Positions 16,878 to 26,381 of a stretch of DNA of 64,000 bases are shown here, in pieces. The notes under the pieces are model-generated. The model saw only the letters and a list, made by a program, of their open reading frames with translations, was not told where the DNA came from and did not search any database. Every line of letters starts with the position of its first letter. The first letter of the stretch is position 1. The stretch is from Christiangramia lutea. Its GTDB lineage: Bacteria > Bacteroidota > Bacteroidia > Flavobacteriales > Flavobacteriaceae. The stretch covers positions 434,001 to 498,000 of the forward strand of contig NZ_JAKVTV010000001.1 of NCBI RefSeq assembly GCF_022489035.1, read 5' to 3'. The position numbers were made by a program, and so were the translations under genes.

Positions 16878-17597
16878 TCATTCCTGAACTTTAAATCTTA
16901 TAGGTATAGTATAAGATACAGGTACAGGCTTTCCTCGTTGTTTTCCAGGTTGCATTTCAGGCAATTCACCTATTACTCTTCGTGCTTCCTTTTCCAGGGC
17001 TGTATGTGGAGCTCGTGTTTGAATCTTCTCAACCAAGCCGTCCTTATTCACTACGAACATTACAACCACAAGATTCGTACCAGTGAGACCAAGCTCTTCG
17101 CCTAATCCTGTATCAAAGTTCCTATTCACAAAGTTACTGATTTTTGAACTCATACATTTTTTGCGTTCGCTGTTAGCCTCTAGTTTTTCACAACCTGGGA
17201 AAACTGGCACCTCTTCTATAAAATCGAAGGGAATATCAACAGGCTCATCTGGTTCATCAGGTTCAACAATATCATCGGGCTCTGGTATATCTTCAAGATC
17301 AAGGTCTGTAGGCTTTACCTCATCCTCCTTTTCATTAGAGTCATCTTCAATAACATCTATGATCTCAACAATCTGCTTAGGAGGCGGTGGTGGCGTTTCC
17401 TGCGGAACAATGGTAACGGGAACTTCTTCCTCTTCAGGCAGATCAAGGATCACTAATGGATCACTGGTTTTTTTCTCATCATAGGTTTTCCATTGGAAAG
17501 CTTGCAAGGTTAAAAATAGTACTAGAATTAGTCCAATTTGGAGAAAGAGGATCCATCTCCTTCGAAGGTCGGCCTTCGGGTTTTTCTTAGGTTTCAT
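16878..17597 (-). CDS. TonB-family energy transducer, copy 2
   Basis: 239 residues, visibly duplicated with copy 1: the same MKPKKNPKADLRRR start pattern, anchor helix (about 16-34), short proline run, acidic D/E/P spacer, and C-terminal domain with VFPGCEKL, KKCMSSKISNFVN, and KPGKQRGKPVPVSYTIPIRFKVQ. The 110 nt gap to copy 1 has no clear terminator, so both could be co-transcribed. Acidic spacers are a local trait of this pair and may reflect an unusual periplasmic partner or salt adaptation. Confidence 0.88.
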   Translation of the reverse strand: MKPKKNPKADLRRRWILFLQIGLILVLFLTLQAFQWKTYDEKKTSDPLVILDLPEEEEVPVTIVPQETPPPPPKQIVEIIDVIEDDSNEKEDEVKPTDLDLEDIPEPDDIVEPDEPDEPVDIPFDFIEEVPVFPGCEKLEANSERKKCMSSKISNFVNRNFDTGLGEELGLTGTNLVVVMFVVNKDGLVEKIQTRAPHTALEKEARRVIGELPEMQPGKQRGKPVPVSYTIPIRFKVQE

Positions 17598-17708
17598 CTG
17601 GTAAAGTTTAATTGCGATTAACTGTCAGATGTAATTCACCTCTCAGGAATTTATTTGGAAACAATAAAATCCTGATGGCTCATTTCATAAAAGATTAGTT
17701 AATACAGG

Positions 17709-18119
17709 TTAATAATTTAGTCCGGTAACTTTTTGTTTCAGTTTTTTAATGGTCGGCGCCATGACAATAAAAAGCAAAACAGCAAGTAATACCCCAGTTG
17801 AATTCGCCAGAACATCCCACCAATCGGGAGTTCTGTAACTGGTTAAGGTTCCCTGTAAAACCTCAATTAACATACCAAATAGAAAAGCAGCGGTGGCCAC
17901 CCAAAGCAAATTGGAGTTATACCTCTGAAAATCAGAATCTTTAAAAAGAAAATATAGCTTCCACAAGAGAGCTAAAAACAAATATGCTCCGGCATGGAGC
18001 ATTTTGTCTGTAGGATCAAAACCGGCTACACTTACTTTAAAGTCCATTACTATTAGAGAGAAATAGGTAATGACACTCGTGTAGACCAGTGCAATAATTA
18101 GTAATAATTTAGCTACCAA
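17709..18119 (-). CDS. VanZ-like family membrane protein
   Basis: 136 residues, four membrane helices. The family signature is present: [19 protein letters not shown] and, later, GMLIEVLQ plus [12 protein letters not shown]. VanZ proteins are small inner-membrane proteins, one of which confers low-level teicoplanin resistance; most have no known role. The TTG start at 18119 overlaps the gcvH stop by 11 nt; starting at the later ATG would delete the first helix. gcvH-vanZ beside sprA is recurrent in Flavobacteriia. Confidence 0.87.
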   Translation of the reverse strand: MVAKLLLIIALVYTSVITYFSLIVMDFKVSVAGFDPTDKMLHAGAYLFLALLWKLYFLFKDSDFQRYNSNLLWVATAAFLFGMLIEVLQGTLTSYRTPDWWDVLANSTGVLLAVLLFIVMAPTIKKLKQKVTGLNY

Positions 18120-18489
18120 CTACTTCCTTATATTCGTCTGCAGATAACAGGTCTTCAGCTTCAGAAGCGTCAGTCATCTTAATTTTAATCATCCATCCTT
18201 CTCCGTAAGGATCTTCATTTACCTTTTCCGGCTCATCTTCAAGACTATCGTTAAATTCAACGATCTCACCAGATAGAGGCATAAAAAGATCTGAAACGGT
18301 TTTCACTGCTTCAACAGTTCCAAAAACTTCCTCTTTTTCAAGAGTTTCATCAAGGGTTTCAACCTCAACATACACGATATCCCCAAGCTCGCCCTGGGCA
18401 AAATCTGTAACTCCAATAGTTGCGGTATCGCCTTCAATCTTAACCCACTCGTGGTCTTTAGTGTACTTTAATTCTTGTGGAATATTCAT
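18109..18489 (-). CDS. gcvH: Glycine cleavage system H protein
   Basis: 126 residues, the standard length. The lipoyl-domain fold carries [17 protein letters not shown] with the lipoylated Lys63. H protein shuttles the aminomethyl group between the P, T and L proteins of glycine cleavage; no gcvP or gcvT is in the window. It may also take part in lipoate distribution. It has its own well-formed promoter 22-51 nt upstream and is probably co-transcribed with vanZ. Confidence 0.96.
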   Translation of the reverse strand: MNIPQELKYTKDHEWVKIEGDTATIGVTDFAQGELGDIVYVEVETLDETLEKEEVFGTVEAVKTVSDLFMPLSGEIVEFNDSLEDEPEKVNEDPYGEGWMIKIKMTDASEAEDLLSADEYKEVVGS

Positions 18490-18510
18490 AATATTGGTTT
18501 AATAGGATCG

Positions 18511-18540
18511 CAAAGTTAGCTTTTTAGCCGAATTGTTCAA
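18511..18540 (-). promoter_or_regulatory. Promoter of gcvH-vanZ
   Basis: The minus strand reads TTG (18538-18540), 19 nt spacer, TAACTTTG (18511-18518), an exact Bacteroidota sigma-A-type promoter. It lies in the 63 nt gap after sprA, showing that gcvH is not dependent on the sprA transcript. Confidence 0.75.
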
Positions 18541-18552
18541 ACAAGGCTTTCG

Positions 18553-21500
18553 TTAATTTCCGAAATTATATATCAAAGTAAATCCAGACCTGATGGTGGT
18601 TTGTGGAAATGCAGTAGAAACAGCGTATTCAGAGAAGGTATGATCATAATAGAACCTTGCGGTAAGGTTCCTTGTAAACGCATAATCTGCTTTGAAATTT
18701 ATAGACCAGATATCCTGACCAGAAATGGTTTGAGCATTCGCCAGATCCAAATATCTCACGATGGTCCTGTTCTTTCTATAAGAAACATCTGCACGAAAAT
18801 TAAGGTCACTGCTCAATACTCTTCTTCTTCCGCCAAGAGCAGTAGCGATCTTAAGGTCCTGAATTCGATAACCAGTTCCAAGAATATATTCGTTTCCGCT
18901 GTATTCTGTTAGCAGGTTATTGTCAAAACTAAAGGCCAGGGATCGATCTTTAGCAACTTCTGCCAGGATTTGAATATTTCCCTTAGTTTCAAAATCCACT
19001 CTTAAAAGCGGTGTGAATAGTTCAGTTAATACCAGGTTCGAATAAAGAATAGGATTTTTAAAGTCTCCTGCCTGGTTGAGTTCCTCAGGATTCGCCGCAT
19101 CATAATCCAGGTTCGTCTGGAACTGATTAAGCGTATAATCTGATCTATACCCGTGATTCAAAGAAATCCGTCTGAAATTCTCCCTAAACCATCCAATTCT
19201 CATTAGTCCGGTGTATTTAATATTCCAGTTAGGTAGCGGGAAATCTGTAAAAGGCCCCAATCTCACTTTTCCGGCATCCTTTCCGGAGTAAGCAGCCAGG
19301 AATGCAGGCAACAGAACTGCCTGGTTGGTTTTCCCAATTCCGCGAGGATAACCCTCTTCATCAATATCTGTAGGATCCAGGCCTCTTTCAGAAGCTAAAC
19401 GCCTGGCGATCTCAAGCCTGTTCTGCCTGAAAGTCTCAAAGGTCGCAGAACTTGCTTCCGATGAATTATTGAATGATGTTCTGATTAGGATAGTGGAAAT
19501 ATTAAAATTCCCGTAGGTATATGGGGTTAGAGATTGATACTCCAGGTCTACAGGATCCACTTTATAATTTTCAGAATAATTCTCAGAGAAATTCTTCCTT
19601 CCGGTTAATTCTATCGTAAGGTCTGGCAGGAAATCAAAACCGGCCTGGTAATCCAGCTGCTCATTTTTAAGGGCAGTGTATTGTTGGTTAAAATTCTGGA
19701 ACAAAGTCAGCCAGCCTCTTTCTGCCGCCATTTGCCTTATATCATCCTGAAAACCGAAGGTAAACCCAGCAGTTGGCTTAAAAGTCCCCATAAAACCAAT
19801 GCTTTCGGTATATCCAGGCATAAAAATTCCACGACCATTCCGGTAGTTTAACTGGAATGTCTTCATTCCGGTGACAATATTCACAAAAGTATTATATCCC
19901 TTGTTACCTTTATTCTGAGGTCTCACCTGTTTCTCCTGCTCTTCTTCTTGTGGACCCAGGGTTGGAACCCCACGACTTCTTTCCTGAATTGTCTTGCTGG
20001 CACTTTGAGGCTTCTTTTCTACCAGACCAACATAATCATAAAGATCCTGCATATTCAAATTAGCATTGATCTGGTGCGTGCTAGAGTTTTGAACGCTGTT
20101 CCCTATTTCCGGTATACCATCAAGTTGCTGGAAGACCCTGGATCCCCTTTGCCACTGAAAATCCCCGGTATAGGAATAGGTTGCATTTATAAATCTAAGA
20201 GCTGGAATTTTATCTAACGGCAACTGATAATTCACCTGCAGACTCTGAAAATGTAAATTTGGATCTCCAACGTTAAAGAAATCATCCCATAGACCAATAC
20301 TATTATCCGCGAAGCCTTCTTCATCGATATAATTCCGAATTATCCTGTTATTGCTGGCATTAAATGAGAAATTCAAGGAACGAGTCAAATTATGGTTAAT
20401 CCCATACTGCCAGTCAAATAAATAATTTCTCTGGTACAATGTTGGTATTCCTATATCATCTTTTGTCAATTCAAGGGACCTGAACTTCTGTTCGTTATAT
20501 TGCCTGAATATATTCGAGCTGGCATTAATGTTTGAAGGCAGGTAATTAAAATTGAAATCCCTTAGGACTGCAAAATAATCACTGCTATCCAAAGCCGGTA
20601 CATTCTTAAGAGGTTCAAGAGTTTTGTCAGGGAAATTGAATTCATATGTCCCACCCATTCTTACACTCTGGTCAATGCTTTCTTCAATTTCAAAATCACG
20701 ATGATCTATCTGGTTATAAGAGGAAGAAAAGGCAAAATTCTCAATATCGTAAGGCATCGGCGTTTTCTCTCCCACCCGTTCTTTACGCAGCCCGATCACA
20801 TTCACGCTTTGTCTTTTGGTATACGACTGTGATTGTTTTTCAACCCTATCCCTTTCTTCGGAATCCTGAATATTTTCTAATCTTGTATCCAGTTCTACAT
20901 CTAGGAATTCCTGGTCATATTTTGGAGTGATTAATTCTTCACCTCTGCTGTAATTCACCGGAACCTTAACTCCCCATTTCTTCGGAAGAAGTTGACCCAT
21001 ATTCAGATTTGTTACAAAATCATATTGCTCCAGGTCTTCCAGGTTACGCTGGTTAGGCCCCTGACCTATCGCACCAAAACCAACGGTACTTTTTCTTCCC
21101 GTTGCTGAAAGGTTTGCGAAATCGGCAAGATTACTATCCATGCTCAGCACTCCGGCCCATCCACCTTCATTCTTAAGATCGGACAAACGAAGTTCGTTGA
21201 ACCACACCTCTCCACAAAGGTCGGTAACACCATCTACCCTGGTTCCATTTTTAACACCTACCATCAATAACCTGATATTCCCAAAACTTGGATTTCCTTT
21301 TACCCCAAGCCTCAACCTTCCCATTTCATATGTGGCTTCGGCATCTACAGATTGCAGCTCTTCAGTAAAGAAATTAAGTTCCGTAGAATTAAGTGAAGGG
21401 TCTCCCAGAACTGCAGTTTTTATTCTCTGAAGAAGATCCAAGTCAAGATTCAGGCGGTTTACTTCCGGCCAGATCTCTTCGGGAGTTGTTGCACCAAATA

Positions 21501-24500
21501 AGGTAGGTGATAGCGGTATCTCGATCTGGTAAAAGTTATCGCTAAAATCTGTCCCCATTCTAACAAAAGCCACGAGCTGACCATCTTTTAGAGGTGGTTT
21601 GTTCACGAAAGATTCGGCATGAAGAAACATTTCCAGGTTTTTGTACTGGCGCATGTCTATCTGGAAATTCTTATACACGGCACGAGCATCTTGTGGTTCC
21701 AGTTCGCAGACCCTCAAAGACAAAGACTGCTCATTTTGCCTGATATTGGAATTAGTTTGGAACAGTTCTTCCCTCTGCACGCCTGGAGGCAGCACATAAG
21801 GTATTGGCTGGCGGTTCTCATTTTCCTCGATATTCACCGCATTTACCTCGAATAAGGTATTTGGGTTCTCTATCTGGCTTTCATCTTCAAAAAGACTTTG
21901 GTTATACCTTCTATAATCACCTCTAACCAGATCCATAGTTCCAAACCTTAGGATAGTTGGGTCCTGAAACCCGGTAAGAAACATTCTTATAAACCTGATA
22001 GAACGAAAATCGGCAATTCCACCCACGGCATTGGTAGGTTCAAATATTGGTATTTTAAACTGTAACCAGCGCACCGGTAATTCCTGCCCGTTCCTTAAAG
22101 TGGTGGTTAACTCCTTAACATCTGTGATATACTGGTTATTGTCAATATTCATCCCCTGGAAAAAAGGGATCTCATATTCAAAATAACTGTTTATGGTATT
22201 CATCGTGTTATCACGGTTCATATCTTCTGCAGTAGGCAAAGTAGTATTCCCGCGATTGGTATCGGTCACCTGGGTTGGAGAGTTACCATCAGTTCCGTTA
22301 TAGTTTTGGTACCTTTCAACAATACTCCCATCGGTATTTAGGAAATATTCGTAGTTATCTGCCGATGGATCCGGCAGACCGGCAAAATCAGGAAATTTAA
22401 TTCCTTCATCCGCATCCTGCAACCCGTCAAAACCAACATCTTGTAGATCCCTGGCCGCTCCTTCAGAATCGAAAGCATAAACTAGAGAATTATCTGCAGG
22501 AACCCGCCCATAGGCAGTATTGATAATATTTGCGTCTCCCTCTCCTTCAGGAAGACCATTTTCATATTGTTTTCTACCATCCTTTAATACATCTTCTGAA
22601 ACGTTACCAAGGTTGAAGTTGATAGTCCCGCCAGTTCTCCCCGAATTCTCCGGATATATATACGGATCCATCACCCAGAATTGAATGTATTCTACATTGG
22701 ATTGTTCAAAATTGGTTGTATTGATGGCCCTCATTATACCTCCAAAATTGCCTGAAGGATTCGGCAACTGGTTTCCTCCTGTCGCCGCCGGATTATAATT
22801 ATATGGCCCTCTTCTTGCTGGATCGTAGGCGATATCCATGGTATAGACTACCTGAGGTTGTCCCTGAACAACATCTACATTCGGAAATATCTCACTTAAT
22901 GCAACCCTACGAGCAGCATAGGTTGAAATATCAGAATCACTAATTCCGTCTGGCCTGTTGTTACTGTAAAATATTGGATCTACCGTATACCAGGACATTT
23001 TAGCCCTTTTATATCCTACACCCAGATCACCATTAGCCAGTTCTCCACCAAAACCAATAGGCACACTGGAAAGCTCCCAGCTAAGCGGATTATTAATATC
23101 TATAGAAGTCTGTGCTGCTTCAAAATCATCGATATAGGTTGTTGCCTTTCCATCGAAATCATCAGACGCCGGTGTTCCCGGGATGAGATAAGCAAATTCA
23201 CCCCGAACCGAAACATTGGATTTCACATCGGTATCGATATTGGGTAATTTATTTACGAGCCTTGTAAGGAAAGGGACTTCGGTACTGTAATTGAAATTGA
23301 AACCAAGGATAGTATTATTTATAGGCTCGTAACCATAATTCGCCTTCTGGGTCAGTGGCCGTTCCTTCAGGTTAATAAAAGTACCTCCAATAAGGAAGTT
23401 CTCATTGAACTGATGCTCCACATTTAACCCAGTAAATCTTTTGGTCTGCTGACCGAAAAGAGCATTATTTTCAGTATCTACCTGGATTGGAATATCTGAA
23501 GCAAGTAAAGCTTCATCCAGGATCTGCACCCTGCCCAGTTCATAATTCACCACATAATCTACCCCTTCCTGGAGTATTCTACCTCCTGCCGTAACCGTAA
23601 CCGATCCCGGTGGAAGATTGAATCCAATTGGGATTCCTTCAACCTCAGCAGATTTATACCTGCCTTTTAACTGGAACTTATTCTTATCTGCCTCTTCCTG
23701 TTCAGCCTGTATCTTAGTGGTTCGATACATCGCACGGAATACATATTTCTGCTGATTCTCATTCCAGGTTTCAGGAATGTCATAATCTTCGGTTCCACTG
23801 GAAGGATTTTCATCCAGTTTTTCAAAAAGGTGACTACCAAAAGGCTCTACCGTGGTAAAGATCACATTACCGTTTTGAGCATCTATGGTTATCTGTGGAA
23901 CATAATCGAAAAATCCGTCTCCCCCATTTATGGGGTCATTATTATTATTAAGCTGGTCTAATTTTAAAACCCGAAGCAATGGAATTTCATCCACATCATC
24001 TGGCAAAGTGGTTCCTTCAACCGGCCTAATATAGTTTAAGGGTTGCGGATCTGTATAAAGTATGTTCAATCTGAAATCTTCCCGTTCCAACTGATAAGCC
24101 CCAAGGCTATAAATATTCTTCATCATCAGGTCCCAAATAGGCTCGTTCACATTGATGATGGTACTCTTGAGCATTTTTACAACAAGGTTCTGGCTGGCCC
24201 TTGGATTCGTTCCTGTATTAGGATTCTCTTCAGGCTCATCACCTGTAGCGTTTACACCATCATTTGCGAATTCACCAACCTGGTACACCTCACCATTGAT
24301 GGTATATTGAAAAGCAACCCCAAGAACTTCATCATTACTTAGCCTCTGATTAAGGGAAATATAACCCAACTGTGTATTTACGGTATATTCCGTAGGCTTC
24401 AATTGCCTGGCATTTTCAAGAATTCCGTAATCTGTTCCTTCAGATACAACTACTCCTCCAAAGCCCTGGTCTACTGTAGCAATATCACGAATGGCCGGAG

Positions 24501-25704
24501 TAAGCACAGATTCTTCCGGACCTGTGATCCCAAAAGGATTAAAATCGTTTACCGTATTATCTGGAAAAGCGCCTGGCGGTTGGTTGAAAAATCCTCCTGG
24601 AGGAGCATCTAAACCAATATTACCTGGAACATTGGTCTCTCCCAGATCCTGGATAGCCACAATATTCCTCGTATCCTGTATATTCTGAATATTATTGGTC
24701 CTGTTCGTTACCCAAACCTGGATACGTTTAATCTGTATATTCGTATTAATAAAAGGATAATCCTCCAGTGCTTCATCATAATTATCCCTGAAATAATGTG
24801 CCAGGAAAAAGTGCCTGTCCTGGTCATAATCCAGGGCAAATCTTTCAAAATCTTCAACCGTTGCACCACCTTCAACATTTACCGTCCTTCTTTCTGATTG
24901 TTGCTCTGAAAAAACTCCGGTTACTCTTGTTTTCCCGAATTGAAGTTCGGTTTTAAAACCAAAAAGGCTTTGCGCTCCCTGAATAAGAGCATTATTAAGC
25001 GGCATATTCACGTTACCAACCTCAATTTTTTGCACAATATCGTCCTCATTGGGAGTGTACTCGAGCTTTAACTGATTCTGAAAATCGAAGGTAGATTCTG
25101 TGTCGTAATTCGCAGTGATCTGAAGTCGTTCACCCACCTGCCCTAAAAGGCTAAGACTAATTCTCTGATCAAAATCAAAGGAAAGGTTCCTTCTGTTCCT
25201 GGGCGAAAATGCCGGATTATCCTGCTTTGTATAAAGAATTCCCAGGTCCAATTCCACCGATCCCTGCGGAACTATATTGATCTCTGAACCCCCGAAAATA
25301 GTTTCAAAGAAATTGCTATTCACATAAAAATCCGGAAGCAAGTCTCTCTGGATATCCTCTGCTCCTTCTTTTCTTCCGGAAAGCGCATCGTTCTTCAGTT
25401 TAAAATAATTGCGCATTTCTTCCTGCAATACCAGTTCTTCAAACTCCTCTGGAGTTAGAACAAGTGGTAATCCCAGATTTATCTCACCAAGGTTCTCTTT
25501 ATAGAAATAACGATCCAGAATTGGATCATATTCATATTTTGAAACAATACTTTCTGGGTCGGGAAGGCTTATTTCGCCAAGGTCAAACCCAGTAGCGGTA
25601 GTGTCCTGTGGTGTTTCCTGGGCAAATGATTCAACAGATAGCACCAGTATCAACAGGAAGGTTAGGTATACCGATAAAGACAATTTAGAGTAATTGTTCC
25701 TCAA
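18553..25704 (-). CDS. sprA: Gliding motility / type IX secretion translocon protein SprA
   Basis: 2383 residues, close to the roughly 2400 of F. johnsoniae SprA. A signal peptide ends near FAQ (residue 29). The body has the SprA pattern of repeated beta-rich blocks (FDQRISLSLLGQVGERLQITANYD early; SRGEELITPKYDQEFLDVEL; C-terminal FYYDHTFSEYAVSTAFPQTTIRSGFTLIYNFGN). SprA is the giant outer-membrane beta-barrel through which T9SS cargo crosses, and it is needed for gliding. The start is TTG at 25704, 5 nt after the ruvA stop; no ATG is near and the signal peptide begins there. No frameshift is seen over its length. Confidence 0.95.
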   Translation of the reverse strand: MRNNYSKLSLSVYLTFLLILVLSVESFAQETPQDTTATGFDLGEISLPDPESIVSKYEYDPILDRYFYKENLGEINLGLPLVLTPEEFEELVLQEEMRNYFKLKNDALSGRKEGAEDIQRDLLPDFYVNSNFFETIFGGSEINIVPQGSVELDLGILYTKQDNPAFSPRNRRNLSFDFDQRISLSLLGQVGERLQITANYDTESTFDFQNQLKLEYTPNEDDIVQKIEVGNVNMPLNNALIQGAQSLFGFKTELQFGKTRVTGVFSEQQSERRTVNVEGGATVEDFERFALDYDQDRHFFLAHYFRDNYDEALEDYPFINTNIQIKRIQVWVTNRTNNIQNIQDTRNIVAIQDLGETNVPGNIGLDAPPGGFFNQPPGAFPDNTVNDFNPFGITGPEESVLTPAIRDIATVDQGFGGVVVSEGTDYGILENARQLKPTEYTVNTQLGYISLNQRLSNDEVLGVAFQYTINGEVYQVGEFANDGVNATGDEPEENPNTGTNPRASQNLVVKMLKSTIINVNEPIWDLMMKNIYSLGAYQLEREDFRLNILYTDPQPLNYIRPVEGTTLPDDVDEIPLLRVLKLDQLNNNNDPINGGDGFFDYVPQITIDAQNGNVIFTTVEPFGSHLFEKLDENPSSGTEDYDIPETWNENQQKYVFRAMYRTTKIQAEQEEADKNKFQLKGRYKSAEVEGIPIGFNLPPGSVTVTAGGRILQEGVDYVVNYELGRVQILDEALLASDIPIQVDTENNALFGQQTKRFTGLNVEHQFNENFLIGGTFINLKERPLTQKANYGYEPINNTILGFNFNYSTEVPFLTRLVNKLPNIDTDVKSNVSVRGEFAYLIPGTPASDDFDGKATTYIDDFEAAQTSIDINNPLSWELSSVPIGFGGELANGDLGVGYKRAKMSWYTVDPIFYSNNRPDGISDSDISTYAARRVALSEIFPNVDVVQGQPQVVYTMDIAYDPARRGPYNYNPAATGGNQLPNPSGNFGGIMRAINTTNFEQSNVEYIQFWVMDPYIYPENSGRTGGTINFNLGNVSEDVLKDGRKQYENGLPEGEGDANIINTAYGRVPADNSLVYAFDSEGAARDLQDVGFDGLQDADEGIKFPDFAGLPDPSADNYEYFLNTDGSIVERYQNYNGTDGNSPTQVTDTNRGNTTLPTAEDMNRDNTMNTINSYFEYEIPFFQGMNIDNNQYITDVKELTTTLRNGQELPVRWLQFKIPIFEPTNAVGGIADFRSIRFIRMFLTGFQDPTILRFGTMDLVRGDYRRYNQSLFEDESQIENPNTLFEVNAVNIEENENRQPIPYVLPPGVQREELFQTNSNIRQNEQSLSLRVCELEPQDARAVYKNFQIDMRQYKNLEMFLHAESFVNKPPLKDGQLVAFVRMGTDFSDNFYQIEIPLSPTLFGATTPEEIWPEVNRLNLDLDLLQRIKTAVLGDPSLNSTELNFFTEELQSVDAEATYEMGRLRLGVKGNPSFGNIRLLMVGVKNGTRVDGVTDLCGEVWFNELRLSDLKNEGGWAGVLSMDSNLADFANLSATGRKSTVGFGAIGQGPNQRNLEDLEQYDFVTNLNMGQLLPKKWGVKVPVNYSRGEELITPKYDQEFLDVELDTRLENIQDSEERDRVEKQSQSYTKRQSVNVIGLRKERVGEKTPMPYDIENFAFSSSYNQIDHRDFEIEESIDQSVRMGGTYEFNFPDKTLEPLKNVPALDSSDYFAVLRDFNFNYLPSNINASSNIFRQYNEQKFRSLELTKDDIGIPTLYQRNYLFDWQYGINHNLTRSLNFSFNASNNRIIRNYIDEEGFADNSIGLWDDFFNVGDPNLHFQSLQVNYQLPLDKIPALRFINATYSYTGDFQWQRGSRVFQQLDGIPEIGNSVQNSSTHQINANLNMQDLYDYVGLVEKKPQSASKTIQERSRGVPTLGPQEEEQEKQVRPQNKGNKGYNTFVNIVTGMKTFQLNYRNGRGIFMPGYTESIGFMGTFKPTAGFTFGFQDDIRQMAAERGWLTLFQNFNQQYTALKNEQLDYQAGFDFLPDLTIELTGRKNFSENYSENYKVDPVDLEYQSLTPYTYGNFNISTILIRTSFNNSSEASSATFETFRQNRLEIARRLASERGLDPTDIDEEGYPRGIGKTNQAVLLPAFLAAYSGKDAGKVRLGPFTDFPLPNWNIKYTGLMRIGWFRENFRRISLNHGYRSDYTLNQFQTNLDYDAANPEELNQAGDFKNPILYSNLVLTELFTPLLRVDFETKGNIQILAEVAKDRSLAFSFDNNLLTEYSGNEYILGTGYRIQDLKIATALGGRRRVLSSDLNFRADVSYRKNRTIVRYLDLANAQTISGQDIWSINFKADYAFTRNLTARFYYDHTFSEYAVSTAFPQTTIRSGFTLIYNFGN

Positions 25705-25709
25705 TTTAC

Positions 25710-26291
25710 TTACAGCTTTTTAAGAGCCAGTTTTATAATAGATTCAACGGTGGATTCGGGTTCAGTTTTGACGATCTTGTCTACAACCTTACCGGCCTGA
25801 CGCCTGTTATAGCCCAAGATCTCTAATGCTGATAACGCTTCTTCCTTATTGGTATTGTTCTGAGAGACAAAAACTTCTTCTTCTCCCATTACTTTCAGCA
25901 CCTTATCCTTAAGATCTAATATAACGCGTTGCGCAGTTTTTGCACCTATTCCTTTTACACTTTGAATAGTTGGAACATCACCGCTGGCAATAGCTTCGGT
26001 AACTTCTCCAGGCTGCAACGAAGAAAGCATTACCCTCGCAGTACTGGTTCCCACGCCAGAAACAGAAATTAATAATTTAAATATTTCGCGCTCAGATTTT
26101 TCAACAAATCCATATAAAGTATGTGAATCTTCCTTTACCTGCAGGTAAGTATATAAACTGATAGCCTCAGAATCTGGAATTAATGAAAATGTATGTAGTG
26201 AAATATTTACGGTATATCCAATTCCATTGCATTCAATTACAACGTAGGTTGGATTTTTTTCAATTAGTTGCCCCTTAAGATGATGGATCAT
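25710..26291 (-). CDS. ruvA: Holliday junction branch migration protein RuvA
   Basis: 193 residues with three domains: N-terminal OB fold (HHLKGQLIEKNPTYVVIECNG begins it), tandem helix-hairpin-helix motifs (VSGVGTSTARVML, VKGIGAKTAQRVILDL) and a C-terminal RuvB-contacting domain (EALSALEILGYNRRQAGKVV). RuvA tetramers bind the four-way junction and load RuvB. ruvA and ruvB are split here; ruvB is 5 kb upstream at 31422-32447. ruvA heads a transcript with sprA, 5 nt away. Confidence 0.96.
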   Translation of the reverse strand: MIHHLKGQLIEKNPTYVVIECNGIGYTVNISLHTFSLIPDSEAISLYTYLQVKEDSHTLYGFVEKSEREIFKLLISVSGVGTSTARVMLSSLQPGEVTEAIASGDVPTIQSVKGIGAKTAQRVILDLKDKVLKVMGEEEVFVSQNNTNKEEALSALEILGYNRRQAGKVVDKIVKTEPESTVESIIKLALKKL

Positions 26292-26313
26292 GAAAAAAAC
26301 TTGTATTCGGGCT

Positions 26314-26321
26314 CAAATGTA
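26314..26321 (-). promoter_or_regulatory. -7 promoter box for ruvA-sprA
   Basis: The minus strand reads TACATTTG (TANNTTTG), 23 nt upstream of the ruvA ATG and just downstream of the maeB terminator. At the -33 distance the match is CTG rather than TTG. Confidence 0.5.
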
Positions 26322-26331
26322 GTAAAATAAA

Positions 26332-26362
26332 CCAAAGGCAGAAATTGAGTTTCTGCCTTTTA
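26332..26362 (-). terminator. Terminator after maeB
   Basis: An 11 bp perfect stem (26334-26344 with 26350-26360) brackets a short loop. On the minus strand it is followed by a T-rich but broken tract (TTTGGTTTATTTTAC). Its place between maeB and the ruvA promoter supports termination of maeB. Confidence 0.65.
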
Positions 26363-26381
26363 ATTTGAGTTTCAGATATTT

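Noticed and set aside
17644-17674. 13 bp imperfect inverted repeat between vanZ and tonB copy 2
   Set aside because: One internal mismatch, AT-rich, and no T-run on either side, so neither a terminator nor a known repeat can be claimed.
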